From the NCBI RefSeq assembly GCF_900107135.1, contig NZ_FNOV01000005.1, positions 264,856 to 328,855 on the forward strand: a stretch of DNA of 64,000 nt, in the 5' to 3' direction. Shown here piece after piece: positions 27,663 through 35,541 of the stretch. A model generated the notes under the pieces. It saw only the letters and a list, made by a program, of their open reading frames with translations, did no database searches and was not told the origin of the DNA. The translations under genes were made by a program, and so were the position numbers. This DNA comes from Hymenobacter psychrophilus. GTDB lineage: Bacteria; Bacteroidota; Bacteroidia; Cytophagales; Hymenobacteraceae. The first letter of the stretch is position 1. Every line of letters begins with the position of its first letter.

Positions 27663-28328
27663 ATGAAATCCGAACAATGGACAACCAATTGGGTAATCGA
27701 TAAGCTAACAGGCCATAATAGAATCTTTTCGATAAAAAAAGACAATGAAAACGACTTAATATTAATAGAAAGAAATTTTGGCGAAAACATAATAGTAGCA
27801 ACATTATCCTTAAGTGAAATAAATATCTCGTCAGTAGTCGATATTATTACAAATAAAAAATTAGATTTTATAGTGAATGTAAAAAAAGATTATATAGTCA
27901 AGGAAGACGCATATCAGCTAGCAACACAGCACAAAGTTATTATTGGGGGAATGGGTGACATTGACAGAATTATGAATCAAGAATATAATTGGCCATATCT
28001 AGACCCTGAAACAAATTTTATTATAAGAGGCCTTGAGCAACACACTAAAGTAAGATCAATAAATAAAATTGACAACAGAAGATTGAAATTATCAACAATA
28101 AACAACAATTATTTAATAATAATATATCTAAATGATTATGATTTAAGTATTGAATCTGTAAGAAAATCAATACGGGAATACAATTCGTTCGATTGTATAC
28201 TAAAATCTAATCCTAACGGAAGAATATCATCTGACGCAGTAGAACTTGCCTCATCTTTAAATATAAAGCTACTAACATGGGGAGAATTACTTCGAGAACT
28301 CAATTTCATATGGAAGCAACAAATATAA
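27663..28328 (+). CDS. Unknown island protein with an internal duplication
   Basis: A 221-residue AT-rich gene product with no recognised family. Two segments look like diverged copies of one unit: residues about 68-105 (LDFIVNVKKDYIVKEDAYQL, then AT) and about 178-210 (FDCILKSNPNGRISSDAVEL, then AS). Both follow hydrophobic-D-x-I, a turn, an I-x-x-x-DA helix start and L-A. No signal peptide or membrane segment is seen. It lies between the HNH nuclease gene (2-bp gap) and the nucleotidyltransferase gene (19-bp overlap), so it is very likely a functional partner of both. Confidence 0.8.
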   Translation: MKSEQWTTNWVIDKLTGHNRIFSIKKDNENDLILIERNFGENIIVATLSLSEINISSVVDIITNKKLDFIVNVKKDYIVKEDAYQLATQHKVIIGGMGDIDRIMNQEYNWPYLDPETNFIIRGLEQHTKVRSINKIDNRRLKLSTINNNYLIIIYLNDYDLSIESVRKSIREYNSFDCILKSNPNGRISSDAVELASSLNIKLLTWGELLRELNFIWKQQI

Positions 28329-28615
28329 TAAATAAAATATCTAATGCATTATGGGATTTAAACAGCAACAATGTAGAAGCTTTTTTCTATTTATTTGGAT
28401 CATATATTGTTGATCCAAATAAAGCAAATGACATAGATATTCTTGTGATATACAAAAAAGATACAATTGAAATACAAAACAAATTAAACAAAATACATGA
28501 ATCATATTTATTTCATGTAATATACTTGACTGAATATGAGGAAAGAGAATTTAACTTTATATCTCAGCAGAAAGCACTGAAAATCGCACCAGTACCGCGT
28601 GCTACTCTGCATTAA
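28310..28615 (+). CDS. Minimal nucleotidyltransferase-like protein (MNT type)
   Basis: A 101-residue protein with the nucleotidyltransferase signature FGSYIVDPNKANDIDILV: GS, then an Asp-x-Asp pair, as in the pol-beta superfamily and the MNT antitoxins of HEPN-MNT modules. Spacing from GS to the Asp pair is one residue shorter than the common form. The ATG at 28310 lies inside the end of the previous gene, so translation is coupled. The last nine residues (APVPRATLH) are encoded by GC-rich DNA unlike the rest, so the natural C-terminus may have been replaced at the island boundary. No HEPN partner is recognised. Confidence 0.75.
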   Translation: MEATNIINKISNALWDLNSNNVEAFFYLFGSYIVDPNKANDIDILVIYKKDTIEIQNKLNKIHESYLFHVIYLTEYEEREFNFISQQKALKIAPVPRATLH

Positions 28616-28638
28616 AATCATACCGCACGTCCCCATGA

Positions 28639-28899
28639 TTGCTCGACCTGACCGGCATTACCACCAAAGCGGCGCTATACCAGCTGTTCAAGGAGCAGTT
28701 GGGCTTTGAGGGATGGTACGGCCCGAGCTGGGACGCCTTCTGGGATTCAGTGGTAGCCATCGTGGAAATGCCGCCGGTGCTCACACTCACCAACTGGGAG
28801 GAATTCGCCCGTCGCTGCTCCCACGACATGCAGATTCTGCGGCAGGTGATGCAGGACTACGCCGTGGAAATGGCACCCAAGCGCATCGAGCTGGCGTAG
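28639..28899 (+). CDS. Barstar-like RNase inhibitor, 5' end abnormal
   Basis: An 86-residue frame matching the barstar family: FEGWYGPSWDAFWDSVV, followed by LTNWEEFARR and a helical end (ILRQVMQDYA). Barstar proteins bind and block barnase-type ribonucleases. There is no ATG in frame; an ATG at 28635 is out of frame by one base, so either a TTG at 28639 is used or the start was damaged when the AT-rich island joined about 30 bp upstream. No barnase-like toxin gene is visible nearby. Confidence 0.7.
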   Translation: MLDLTGITTKAALYQLFKEQLGFEGWYGPSWDAFWDSVVAIVEMPPVLTLTNWEEFARRCSHDMQILRQVMQDYAVEMAPKRIELA

Positions 28900-28966
28900 C
28901 GGGCGGCAACGGGCGGTTCCGCTTTTCGGCGGGCCGGTTGACAGTTTCAGATGTTGATTAGATCTG

Positions 28967-28984
28967 CCACCGCGTATACGGTGG
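28967..28984. promoter_or_regulatory. Dyad upstream of the PRISE reductase gene
   Basis: CCACCG (28967-28972) and CGGTGG (28979-28984) flank CGTATA, 30 bp before the ATG. It could be a repressor operator; no regulator gene is adjacent, so this is tentative. Confidence 0.35.
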
Positions 28985-29013
28985 CTTACACCGTGCAATT
29001 CAAATTCCGAAAT

Positions 29014-30084
29014 ATGAATAACCGTGCTTTAGTAGTCGGTGCCAGCGGCATCATCGGCAGCAACCTGGCCCGCGAGCTGCTGGCCCACGAATGGCCCACC
29101 TACGGCTTGTCCCGCTCGCCCCGCCCCGACGACGTACTTGGTCTGCAGCCCGTGGCCGCCGACCTACTCGACCCTGCCAGCCTGGAAACTGCTCTCGCCG
29201 GCCTCGCACCCACCCACGTGTTCATCACCACTTGGATGCGCCAGGACACCGAGGCCGAGAACATCCGCGTCAATGCCCTGATGATTCGCAACCTGCTCGA
29301 CGCGCTGGCCCCTCAACAATCGGTGCAGCACGTGGCGCTGGTTACCGGTCTCAAGCACTACCTGGGGCCGTTTGAAGCCTACGTGAACGGCGGTACCCCG
29401 CCGCCCACGCCCCTGCGCGAGGAGCAGCCCCGCCTGCCGCTCGAAAACTTTTATTACGCTCAGGAAGACGAGGTGTACGCCGCCGCCACCCGCGACGGCT
29501 TCACCTGGAGCATCCACCGGCCCCACACCATCATCGGGAAGGCCGTGGGCAACCTCATGAACCTGGGCACCACGCTGGCCGTGTACGCCGCCATCTGCCG
29601 CGAAACCGGCCGACCCTTCCGCTGGCCCGGCTCAGAGGCCCAGTGGAACGGCCTCTCCGACGTAACCGACGCCCGCATTATCGCCCAGCAGTTGCGCTGG
29701 GCTGCCACCGCCGAAACGGCCCGCAATGAGGCCTTCAACATCGTGAACGGCGACGTATTTCGCTGGAGCTGGCTGTGGCCCCGCCTGGCCGCCTGGTTCG
29801 GGGTCGAGGCCGTAGGTTTCGATGGCACCATTCATCCGTTGGAAGCCGAAATGAGCGCCGACGCCCCCGTGTGGCGCGATATAGCCAGCCGCCACAATCT
29901 GGCCGAGGCCGACCTCAGCCGCCTGGCCTCGCCCTGGCATACCGATCTGGACCTGGGCCGCCCCATCGAAGTAATGACCGACATGAGCAAGAGCCGCCGG
30001 CACGGTTTCCTGGCCTACCAGACCACCGAGGATTCGTTCTTCGACCTGTTCACCCAACTCCGCACCGACCGTTTGATTCCGTAA
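29014..30084 (+). CDS. PRISE-type SDR reductase (progesterone 5-beta-reductase-like)
   Basis: A 356-residue atypical extended SDR. The N-terminal cofactor motif VGASGIIGSN is followed by the family signatures TGLKHYLGPF and NFYYAQEDEV, which carry the Lys and Tyr used by the PRISE (progesterone 5-beta-reductase/iridoid synthase-like) group, and HRPHTIIGKAVGN. These enzymes reduce activated C=C bonds of enones using NADPH; the bacterial substrates are generally unknown. The ATG at 29014 begins directly before the first Rossmann strand. Confidence 0.9.
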   Translation: MNNRALVVGASGIIGSNLARELLAHEWPTYGLSRSPRPDDVLGLQPVAADLLDPASLETALAGLAPTHVFITTWMRQDTEAENIRVNALMIRNLLDALAPQQSVQHVALVTGLKHYLGPFEAYVNGGTPPPTPLREEQPRLPLENFYYAQEDEVYAAATRDGFTWSIHRPHTIIGKAVGNLMNLGTTLAVYAAICRETGRPFRWPGSEAQWNGLSDVTDARIIAQQLRWAATAETARNEAFNIVNGDVFRWSWLWPRLAAWFGVEAVGFDGTIHPLEAEMSADAPVWRDIASRHNLAEADLSRLASPWHTDLDLGRPIEVMTDMSKSRRHGFLAYQTTEDSFFDLFTQLRTDRLIP

Positions 30085-30173
30085 AGCCGACGAAGCACAA
30101 CACTGCCCGATGACGTCGCAACTGATGCCGGGCCTATCGGCACCCGGTAGGGCATTTGCACGAAATCATCAAC

Positions 30174-30254
30174 GCGCCGGCCTACAGTCTGGGTAGCCGC
30201 TAGCCAGCCCCGTAAATGGCTTGGCTAGCGGCTACCCAGACTGTGGGCCGGCGC
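30174..30254. repeat. Intergenic hairpin with about 36-bp arms
   Basis: The left arm GCGCCGGCCTACAGTCTGGG (from 30174), continuing as TAGCCGCTAGCCAGCC to 30209, is mirrored at about 30219-30254 with a single substitution and one extra base. It follows the PRISE gene and could end transcription, although there is no T-run. It differs in sequence from the other palindromes in the window. Confidence 0.85.
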
Positions 30255-30320
30255 ATTATTGAGCCCGCTACTGCTGCCAATTGCCCCGTACCTCCCTATG
30301 CCGCCATCTTGCCGGCACCC

Positions 30321-30328
30321 TACCTTTG
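30321..30328 (+). promoter_or_regulatory. -7 box TACCTTTG for the 30383 gene
   Basis: An exact TAnnTTTG match 54 bp upstream of the ATG at 30383, which supports that start over the longer upstream frame. Confidence 0.5.
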
Positions 30329-30382
30329 TGCTGCCCCAGGCAAGCCGCTTTTCAGGCTGCTGTTCTGTACGCGCCACTGTTT

Positions 30383-31384
30383 ATGAACTGGTTTTTCATT
30401 TTCTGCTCGCTTCTGCTGCCCCTTACGGTTGCGCAAGCCCAGCCAACTCGCCCACTACTTACGCGCACCATCCAGCTTCCCGCGGAGCTGGCCGACCGTG
30501 AAAACCAGTTCTCCGGACTCTGCACCTACCGCGGGCAGCTGCTGCTACTCTCAGAAAGCCGCCTTCAGGAGCAGGCCGAAGCGAAAGTATACGGCTTTGC
30601 CCTGCCCGACCTCGACCGGCAGCTGGCTGGTTCAACGGCCGCATTGTCTTTCCGAAAATACACCATCCGCGGCCTCAGCCAGGCCCGGGCCCGCATCGAT
30701 AGGACCGCCCCCATATACGAGGGTCTGGAGGCGGTAGCGGTGCTGCGCGACACGCTGTATTTTTCCATTGAAACCGTTACGCCGGCTCCCAACTGCTACC
30801 TTGTGCGGGGTGTGCTTGACGAAAGCCAAAGCGTCGTTCAGCTTGACAGCAGCTACCTGCTGGCCCTGCCCAAGCCCCGGCTGCCCGACGGCTCCTCGGC
30901 TTACAACGCGGGTTTTGAGGCCCTGGCCAGCTATCGGAACCGCGAGTTGCTGGCGCTGTTCGAGTACAACTACCTGGCCCGCGGCAACTCCGCCGTAGCA
31001 CTGCGTGACGCCCGTTCCCGGTTTGTGCTACTGCCACCAGTACCCTTCCGGGTAACGGACCTGACGCCCACTGGCCGCCGCCGGTTCACGGCCATCAACT
31101 ACTTCTTCAACGGCGCTTCCGATGCCGTGTACCGCATGGCCTCGCCCGACCCCAACGCCCGCCTGGTGCTGGACAGCGCCGGCCGCTACCAGCACTACAG
31201 CCGCCTCATCAGCCTGCGCTACACCCGCCACGGCATCAAGTGGAAACCGTTGCTGACGCTGCCCGTCGAGTACCAGACCTTCAACTGGGAAGGGCTGGCA
31301 GCTTATAAGGGTGGTTATTTCCTCATCAACGACAAGTACGGGCCTTCAAGCCAGTCGACGCTGCTGTATCTGCGGCGGCAGTAA
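30383..31384 (+). CDS. Secreted protein, probable beta-propeller, unknown function
   Basis: A 333-residue exported protein with a signal peptide (FFIFCSLLLPLTVAQAQ). The remainder has repeated strand-like phrases (YRGQLLLLSESRL, YEGLEAVAVLRDTLYFSIE, FNWEGLAAYKGGYFLINDKYG) consistent with a propeller of the phytase-like/esterase-like secreted type. This fold assignment is inference from spacing and wording, not a firm family hit. The upstream in-frame ATG at 30281 was rejected because the signal peptide and promoter fit 30383. Confidence 0.8.
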   Translation: MNWFFIFCSLLLPLTVAQAQPTRPLLTRTIQLPAELADRENQFSGLCTYRGQLLLLSESRLQEQAEAKVYGFALPDLDRQLAGSTAALSFRKYTIRGLSQARARIDRTAPIYEGLEAVAVLRDTLYFSIETVTPAPNCYLVRGVLDESQSVVQLDSSYLLALPKPRLPDGSSAYNAGFEALASYRNRELLALFEYNYLARGNSAVALRDARSRFVLLPPVPFRVTDLTPTGRRRFTAINYFFNGASDAVYRMASPDPNARLVLDSAGRYQHYSRLISLRYTRHGIKWKPLLTLPVEYQTFNWEGLAAYKGGYFLINDKYGPSSQSTLLYLRRQ

Positions 31385-31526
31385 TGGCAGCAGTTGTTTT
31401 AATTGCCTTTGGTGCTTCAAAAGCAACTTGCAGGCAGACTAAAATGATACTATACCGATTTCTATGCGCGGCGTGTGGAATATGCTGGTGATTCGCATCT
31501 GCTTGGCGTACGAATAACTTCGATTT

Positions 31527-32428
31527 ATGAAATCAGCTTTACGCTACCTGATTTTACTGCTGATTACCATACCTGCACCGTCGCCGGGCGCATCACCGAC
31601 CGCTCAACGGGTCAACCGCTTTCCGGCTGCACCGTTTTGCAGTTCGGCACGACCAATGGCGTCAGCACTGGGGCCAATGGCGTGTTCTCGCTGCCAGTGG
31701 CTTCAGTAGCCGATACGCTTAGTTTAGTGGTTTCCTCTATTGGCTATATGCATCAGCGGCGCCAAGTGCACCTCTACGACAGCGCTTATTTCGCGCTGTC
31801 ATCAGCCAGTAAGCTACTTTGCGATTTATTGATTGAGCCACGTTTAGAGGCCGGATTGCTTTCGGGTACTCACTATGCCCCTTTCGGAGCTACTGTCCGG
31901 ATGAATCGTAGCCGGTATATACCGTTTGTTTCCCATTTGCAAGCCAGCTACCAAACTAACTTTCATGAGAATAATGCTGCCTTCGTTCAAGTTGGATTAC
32001 CCACCCTGCACCCCGGTAATCGGTTAACGCTAAATGAGCGCCTCAACTATCAATGGTTGCAGGCTGCACCACATAACACCCGCTTTCACGCTTATTCAGC
32101 CAGCGTCGAAGCTAGTGATTACCGACTTGGTTCAATTCTGATGCCCAGCTTGGTGGTAGGCGGGGGCTACGCCACCCTAAAAGAGCGGCGCAATAATGAG
32201 CAACTAGAAATTGTTGGTTTTGGCTACACCGCTGGCCTGCGACACTACTTCTCTGATGACTTATTGCAGCTGCAGGTACTCGCAACCGCCACGCGCTGGC
32301 CCGGCTACTGGCAGTTGCAGGGCAGCGCCAAGCGTGGTTTGTTCGGGAGTTTTGCCGCTGGGGTCAGTTACAACCAAGTCAGGGATTATAAAGAAGTGTC
32401 TTTCGCTCTTACCCGGTACTTTTATTAG
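31527..32428 (+). pseudogene. Frameshifted secreted protein with carboxypeptidase-regulatory-like domain
   Basis: A clear signal peptide starts at the ATG at 31527 (MKSALRYLILLLITIPAP), but the mature protein continues in a different frame from about 31585: TVAGRITDRSTGQPLSG, a carboxypeptidase-regulatory-like domain, then a strand-rich region of about 200 residues ending in an aromatic (TRYFY), as in outer membrane barrels. The shift falls between about 31570 and 31585, at the expected cleavage site. Either the gene is inactivated, or there is a sequencing error or small deletion. The uninterrupted alternative from GTG 31475 lacks a signal peptide. A TAACTTCG box at 31515-31522 precedes the ATG. 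Confidence 0.6.
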
Positions 32429-32441
32429 CCTGGGAGCCCTC

Positions 32442-32483
32442 AAACAGCAATGCCCGACCACATTGGCCGGGCATTGCTGTTTT
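32442..32483. terminator. Bidirectional terminator between convergent genes
   Basis: A perfect 15-bp stem: AAACAGCAATGCCCG (32442-32456) with CGGGCATTGCTGTTT (32468-32482), T-rich on the plus strand and A-rich on the left so that it also works for fabI. Confidence 0.9.
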
Positions 32484-32500
32484 ACTAAAAAAGAACCGGA

Positions 32501-33322
32501 TTAGTGCTTGGCACCCATTACCAGTTCCACGATTTCCTCCGAGATGCCGGTGGTGCTGAAGCCGCCGTCGTGCATCAGGTTCTGCATGGTTACGTAGCGG
32601 GTCAGGTCCGAGAACAGGCTCACCACGTAGTCGGCGCAGGCTTCGGCCGGGGCGTTGCCCAGGGGCGAAAGGCGTTCGGCATACTCGTAGAACGCATCGA
32701 AGCCGCTGATGCCGGTGCCGGCGGTGGTTTTGGTGGGCGACTGCGAGATGGTGTTCACGCGCACTTTCTTGAGCTTGCCCAGGCGCTGGCCGTAGCTACG
32801 GGCAATGCTTTCGAGCATGGCCTTGGCCTGGCTCATGTCGGTGTAGTCGAGGAAGGCGCGCTGGGCGGCAATGTAGCTCAGGGCTACGGCCGAGCCCCAC
32901 TCATTGAAGGCGTCCTGCTTCTCGGCCACGGCCAGCATTTTGTGAAACGAGAGGGCCGACACGTCGAGCGTCTTCTGATACCACTCGTAGTTGAGCTCTC
33001 CATAATGCTTGCCCTTGCGGATGTTGGCACTCATGCCAATGCTGTGCAGCACAAAATCAAGCTTGCCGCCTAGGTGCTCCTGGGCACCCGAAAACAGCTT
33101 CTCCAGGTCCTCCATTGAGGTGGCATCGGCCGGAATGATGGGCGCGTTGCACTGCTCCGAGAGCTTGTTGATTTCGCCCATCCGCATGGCCAGCGGGGCG
33201 TTGGTGAGCACGAAGCGGGCGCCCTCGGCGTGGCACTTCAGCGCTACTTTCCAGGCAATGGATTCTTCATTGAGCGCACCGGAAATGATACCGACTTTGC
33301 CCGCGAGCAGGTTACTGGCCAT
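32501..33322 (-). CDS. fabI: Enoyl-[acyl-carrier-protein] reductase FabI
   Basis: A 273-residue NADH-dependent enoyl-ACP reductase, the last step of the fatty acid elongation cycle. The FabI-specific cofactor motif GALNEESIAW, HSIGMSANIR, and the active site YTDMSQAK (Tyr-x6-Lys) are visible, along with SQSPTKTTAGTGISGF in the substrate loop. The ATG at 33322 was chosen because MASNLLAGKVGIISG is the typical N-terminus. It is a triclosan-type target in other bacteria. Confidence 0.96.
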   Translation of the reverse strand: MASNLLAGKVGIISGALNEESIAWKVALKCHAEGARFVLTNAPLAMRMGEINKLSEQCNAPIIPADATSMEDLEKLFSGAQEHLGGKLDFVLHSIGMSANIRKGKHYGELNYEWYQKTLDVSALSFHKMLAVAEKQDAFNEWGSAVALSYIAAQRAFLDYTDMSQAKAMLESIARSYGQRLGKLKKVRVNTISQSPTKTTAGTGISGFDAFYEYAERLSPLGNAPAEACADYVVSLFSDLTRYVTMQNLMHDGGFSTTGISEEIVELVMGAKH

Positions 33323-33376
33323 ATAGGGAGGTGAGTTGAGGTAAGATTGGAACCACAAAAAAGGCGAAAAAACGGC

Positions 33377-33521
33377 AGAACGTCATGCTGAACGGAACGA
33401 AGTGAAGCCGAAGCATCTCTACCGCACCGGTAATCCTGGTGTTGGATTCACCACCATAGCAGCAACGCCTCGCCTCCGCTCCGACACTGGCTTCAGGCGC
33501 CTTCGCTCAGCATAACAGCTC
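33377..33521. repeat. REP-like intergenic hairpin, copy B (degenerate)
   Basis: The left arm AGAACGTCATGCTGAAC and CCGAAGCATCTCTACCGC are well kept; the right arm (CTTCGCTCAGCATAACAGCTCT) has several changes and the inner right stem is eroded. It lies between recN and fabI. Confidence 0.75.
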
Positions 33522-33540
33522 TTTCACCCCAGCTCCCGTC

Positions 33541-35214
33541 CTACCCCGCCATTTCCACGCCGCGCAGGGCCAGCAACTCGCGGGCGCTTTGGGTGGCGTG
33601 CAGGGTGGGGTTGGCACCGGAAATCATCTGGGCAATTTCATGGATGCGCTCGTCCTGGCTGAGTTGGCGGATGCGGCTCACGGTGCGGTCGGCGCGGTCT
33701 TCCTTGTACACAAAATAGTGGGCGTCGCCGGCGGCAGCCATCTGGGGCAGGTGGCTGATGGCAATAAGCTGGTGCTTCTTGGCCATCTGCTGCATCATAC
33801 GGCCTACTTTCAGGGCAATTTCGCCGCTGATACCGGTGTCTATTTCGTCGAACACTATCGTTGGCAGGGCCGTTTTGTCGGCCAGCATATACTTGATGCA
33901 CAGCATGAGGCGCGAGAACTCGCCGCCCGAGGCAGCCTTGCTCAGCGTCTGGGGCTCGGCCCCTTTATTGGCCGTGAACAGGATGCTCACCACATCAATC
34001 CCACTAACGGCGGGGGCCCCGGCCTCGTGGCCGACTACGATGCGGGCGTGTGGCATACCCAGGTCGGTGAGCAGCGCGGCCAGCTCCTTCTCGAACTTCG
34101 GAAACGTCTTGCGGCGGGCCTCCGAGAGGCGCAGGGCCTGCTTCTGCACGGTGGCCAGGGTGGCTTCCACATCGCGGCGCAGGCGGCTGATCTGCTTGTC
34201 GAGGTTGAAGACCGAACTGACCTTGTCGCGCAGGTCGGCGCGCACGGCCAATAGGTCCACCACGTCGCGCACCTGGTGCTTGCGCTGCAGGCTGTAGAGC
34301 ACGTTTAAGCGGCTCTGCAGCTCATCAATGCGGGCTGGGTCGCCCTCGGTGCGGCGCTCTACCTGCTCAATTTCGTCGGTGATGTCGCGCAGCTCAATCA
34401 GGCAGCTGTCGAGGCGGTGGCGCAGGTCTTTTACGGGCTCCGAGTAGGGCGCAATCTGGCCCAGTAGTACGGCTGCATCTTTCAGCGCGCCGGTGGCGCA
34501 GTATTCGCCGTCGCTCAGGCTCTGCAGGGCGTGGGTGAGTTTGTACTTGATTTCCTCGGCGTGCTCCAGTTCCTTTACTTCCTGCTCCAGTTCGTCTTGG
34601 CGCTCATTGTCGAGACTGGCTTCTTCCAGCTCGTTCAGCAGAAAACTGTGGTAGTCGAGTTCCTTGTTGGCCTGGGCCACTTGGCCCTCCAGGGCCTGCA
34701 GGTCGGTTTCGAGCTTGCGGTACTGGCGGAACGCGTTGCTGTACTGGGTGCGGGTGGGCACCAGATGGGCGTACAAATCCAGCAGATTCAGCTGAAACAC
34801 GGCATCCCCGAGCAGCAGCGTATCGTGCTGCGAATGGATGTCCATGAGGTTGGCCCCGATGTGGCGTAGGGTTTCCAGCGTCACGGGCGTATCGTTCACG
34901 AAGGCCCGGCTCTTGCCATTAGGGCTCAGCTCGCGCCGCAGAATGCACTGCTGGTCGTAGTCCACATCCTCCGCTTCGAAAATATCGTGGAGCTGGTAGC
35001 TGCTGATATCGAAGTGCCCCTCAATCACGCACTTTTTGGCCGTATCGAAGAGCATGCGCGAGTCGGCGCGGTTGCCGAGCAGCAGCCCGATGGCGCCCAG
35101 CATAATGGACTTGCCGGCGCCCGTTTCGCCGGTAATGATGTTGAGCAGGGCCGAAGGTTTCATCTCCAGCTTTTCAATCAGGGCGTAATTCTGAATTCGT
35201 AAATCAACCAGCAT
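33541..35214 (-). CDS. recN: DNA repair protein RecN
   Basis: A 557-residue SMC-like ATPase that acts in double-strand break repair. It has an N-terminal Walker A GETGAGKS (29-36) after the MLVDLRIQNYALIEKLEM start, a central coiled coil (about 150-370), and a C-terminal ATPase half with LSKAASGGEFSRLMLCIKY (signature) and the Walker B region PTIVFDEIDTGISGE. Length fits the family. It is the distal member of the bamD-rpoZ-coaC-coaB-porD-recN cluster seen in many Bacteroidota. Confidence 0.96.
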   Translation of the reverse strand: MLVDLRIQNYALIEKLEMKPSALLNIITGETGAGKSIMLGAIGLLLGNRADSRMLFDTAKKCVIEGHFDISSYQLHDIFEAEDVDYDQQCILRRELSPNGKSRAFVNDTPVTLETLRHIGANLMDIHSQHDTLLLGDAVFQLNLLDLYAHLVPTRTQYSNAFRQYRKLETDLQALEGQVAQANKELDYHSFLLNELEEASLDNERQDELEQEVKELEHAEEIKYKLTHALQSLSDGEYCATGALKDAAVLLGQIAPYSEPVKDLRHRLDSCLIELRDITDEIEQVERRTEGDPARIDELQSRLNVLYSLQRKHQVRDVVDLLAVRADLRDKVSSVFNLDKQISRLRRDVEATLATVQKQALRLSEARRKTFPKFEKELAALLTDLGMPHARIVVGHEAGAPAVSGIDVVSILFTANKGAEPQTLSKAASGGEFSRLMLCIKYMLADKTALPTIVFDEIDTGISGEIALKVGRMMQQMAKKHQLIAISHLPQMAAAGDAHYFVYKEDRADRTVSRIRQLSQDERIHEIAQMISGANPTLHATQSARELLALRGVEMAG

Positions 35215-35483
35215 ACCGAAAAAGCGTGAGGGCCGGAGCGCCGGCCGTGGCTACTAAAAGTGCAGCTACGGCCCCGTATCATACGGCCAGGGCTAGCAGC
35301 TTTAGCAAAGCTACTAGTTCGGTTAGTCAAATGCCAGTTATTTTCGCAAAGAGCAATACCAGAGGCCATCACGGCCTCTTGCGGTGGCTTTTGCGCGCAA
35401 ACTTTTCGTTTGTGTCTAGTTCGGGTTGCGAAGTAATTCGCTATAAAGATATAAAGGCGGAGACAAGCTCCACCCCTACCGCA
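35215..35483. other. recN upstream spacer with small hairpins
   Basis: No gene is seen. AGAGGCC/GGCCTCT (35361-35379) forms a short strong stem without a T-run, and AGCTTTAGCAAAGCT lies near 35300. Together with the adjoining heptamer array, the spacer between porD and recN is about 330 bp, so recN may have its own promoter. Confidence 0.45.
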
Positions 35484-35539
35484 CTAACAGCTAACAGCTA
35501 ACAGCTAACAGCTAACAGCTAACAGCTAACAGCTAACAA
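35484..35539. repeat. Heptamer array: seven perfect CTAACAG copies plus one
   Basis: Seven tandem CTAACAG units (35484-35532) are followed by CTAACAA, ending 2 bp past the stop codon of porD. It is the longest perfect 7-bp array in the window and the reverse complement of the one at 21101. Confidence 0.95.
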
Positions 35540-35541
35540 AA

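Noticed and set aside
28310..28615. HEPN-MNT toxin-antitoxin pair
   Set aside because: The MNT-like protein is present, but neither neighbour shows the HEPN R-x4-H motif; the partner protein has a different, duplicated pattern.
26912..28620. Prophage, insertion sequence or integrative element
   Set aside because: No transposase, integrase, tRNA target or clear direct repeats flank the AT-rich island; it is treated as a transferred operon of unknown entry route.
28639..28899. Complete barnase-barstar toxin pair
   Set aside because: Only the barstar-like protein is visible; no ribonuclease gene of barnase type occurs on either side.
35484..35539. CRISPR-like array
   Set aside because: Units are 7 bp with no spacers between them and no cas genes nearby; it is a simple tandem repeat.
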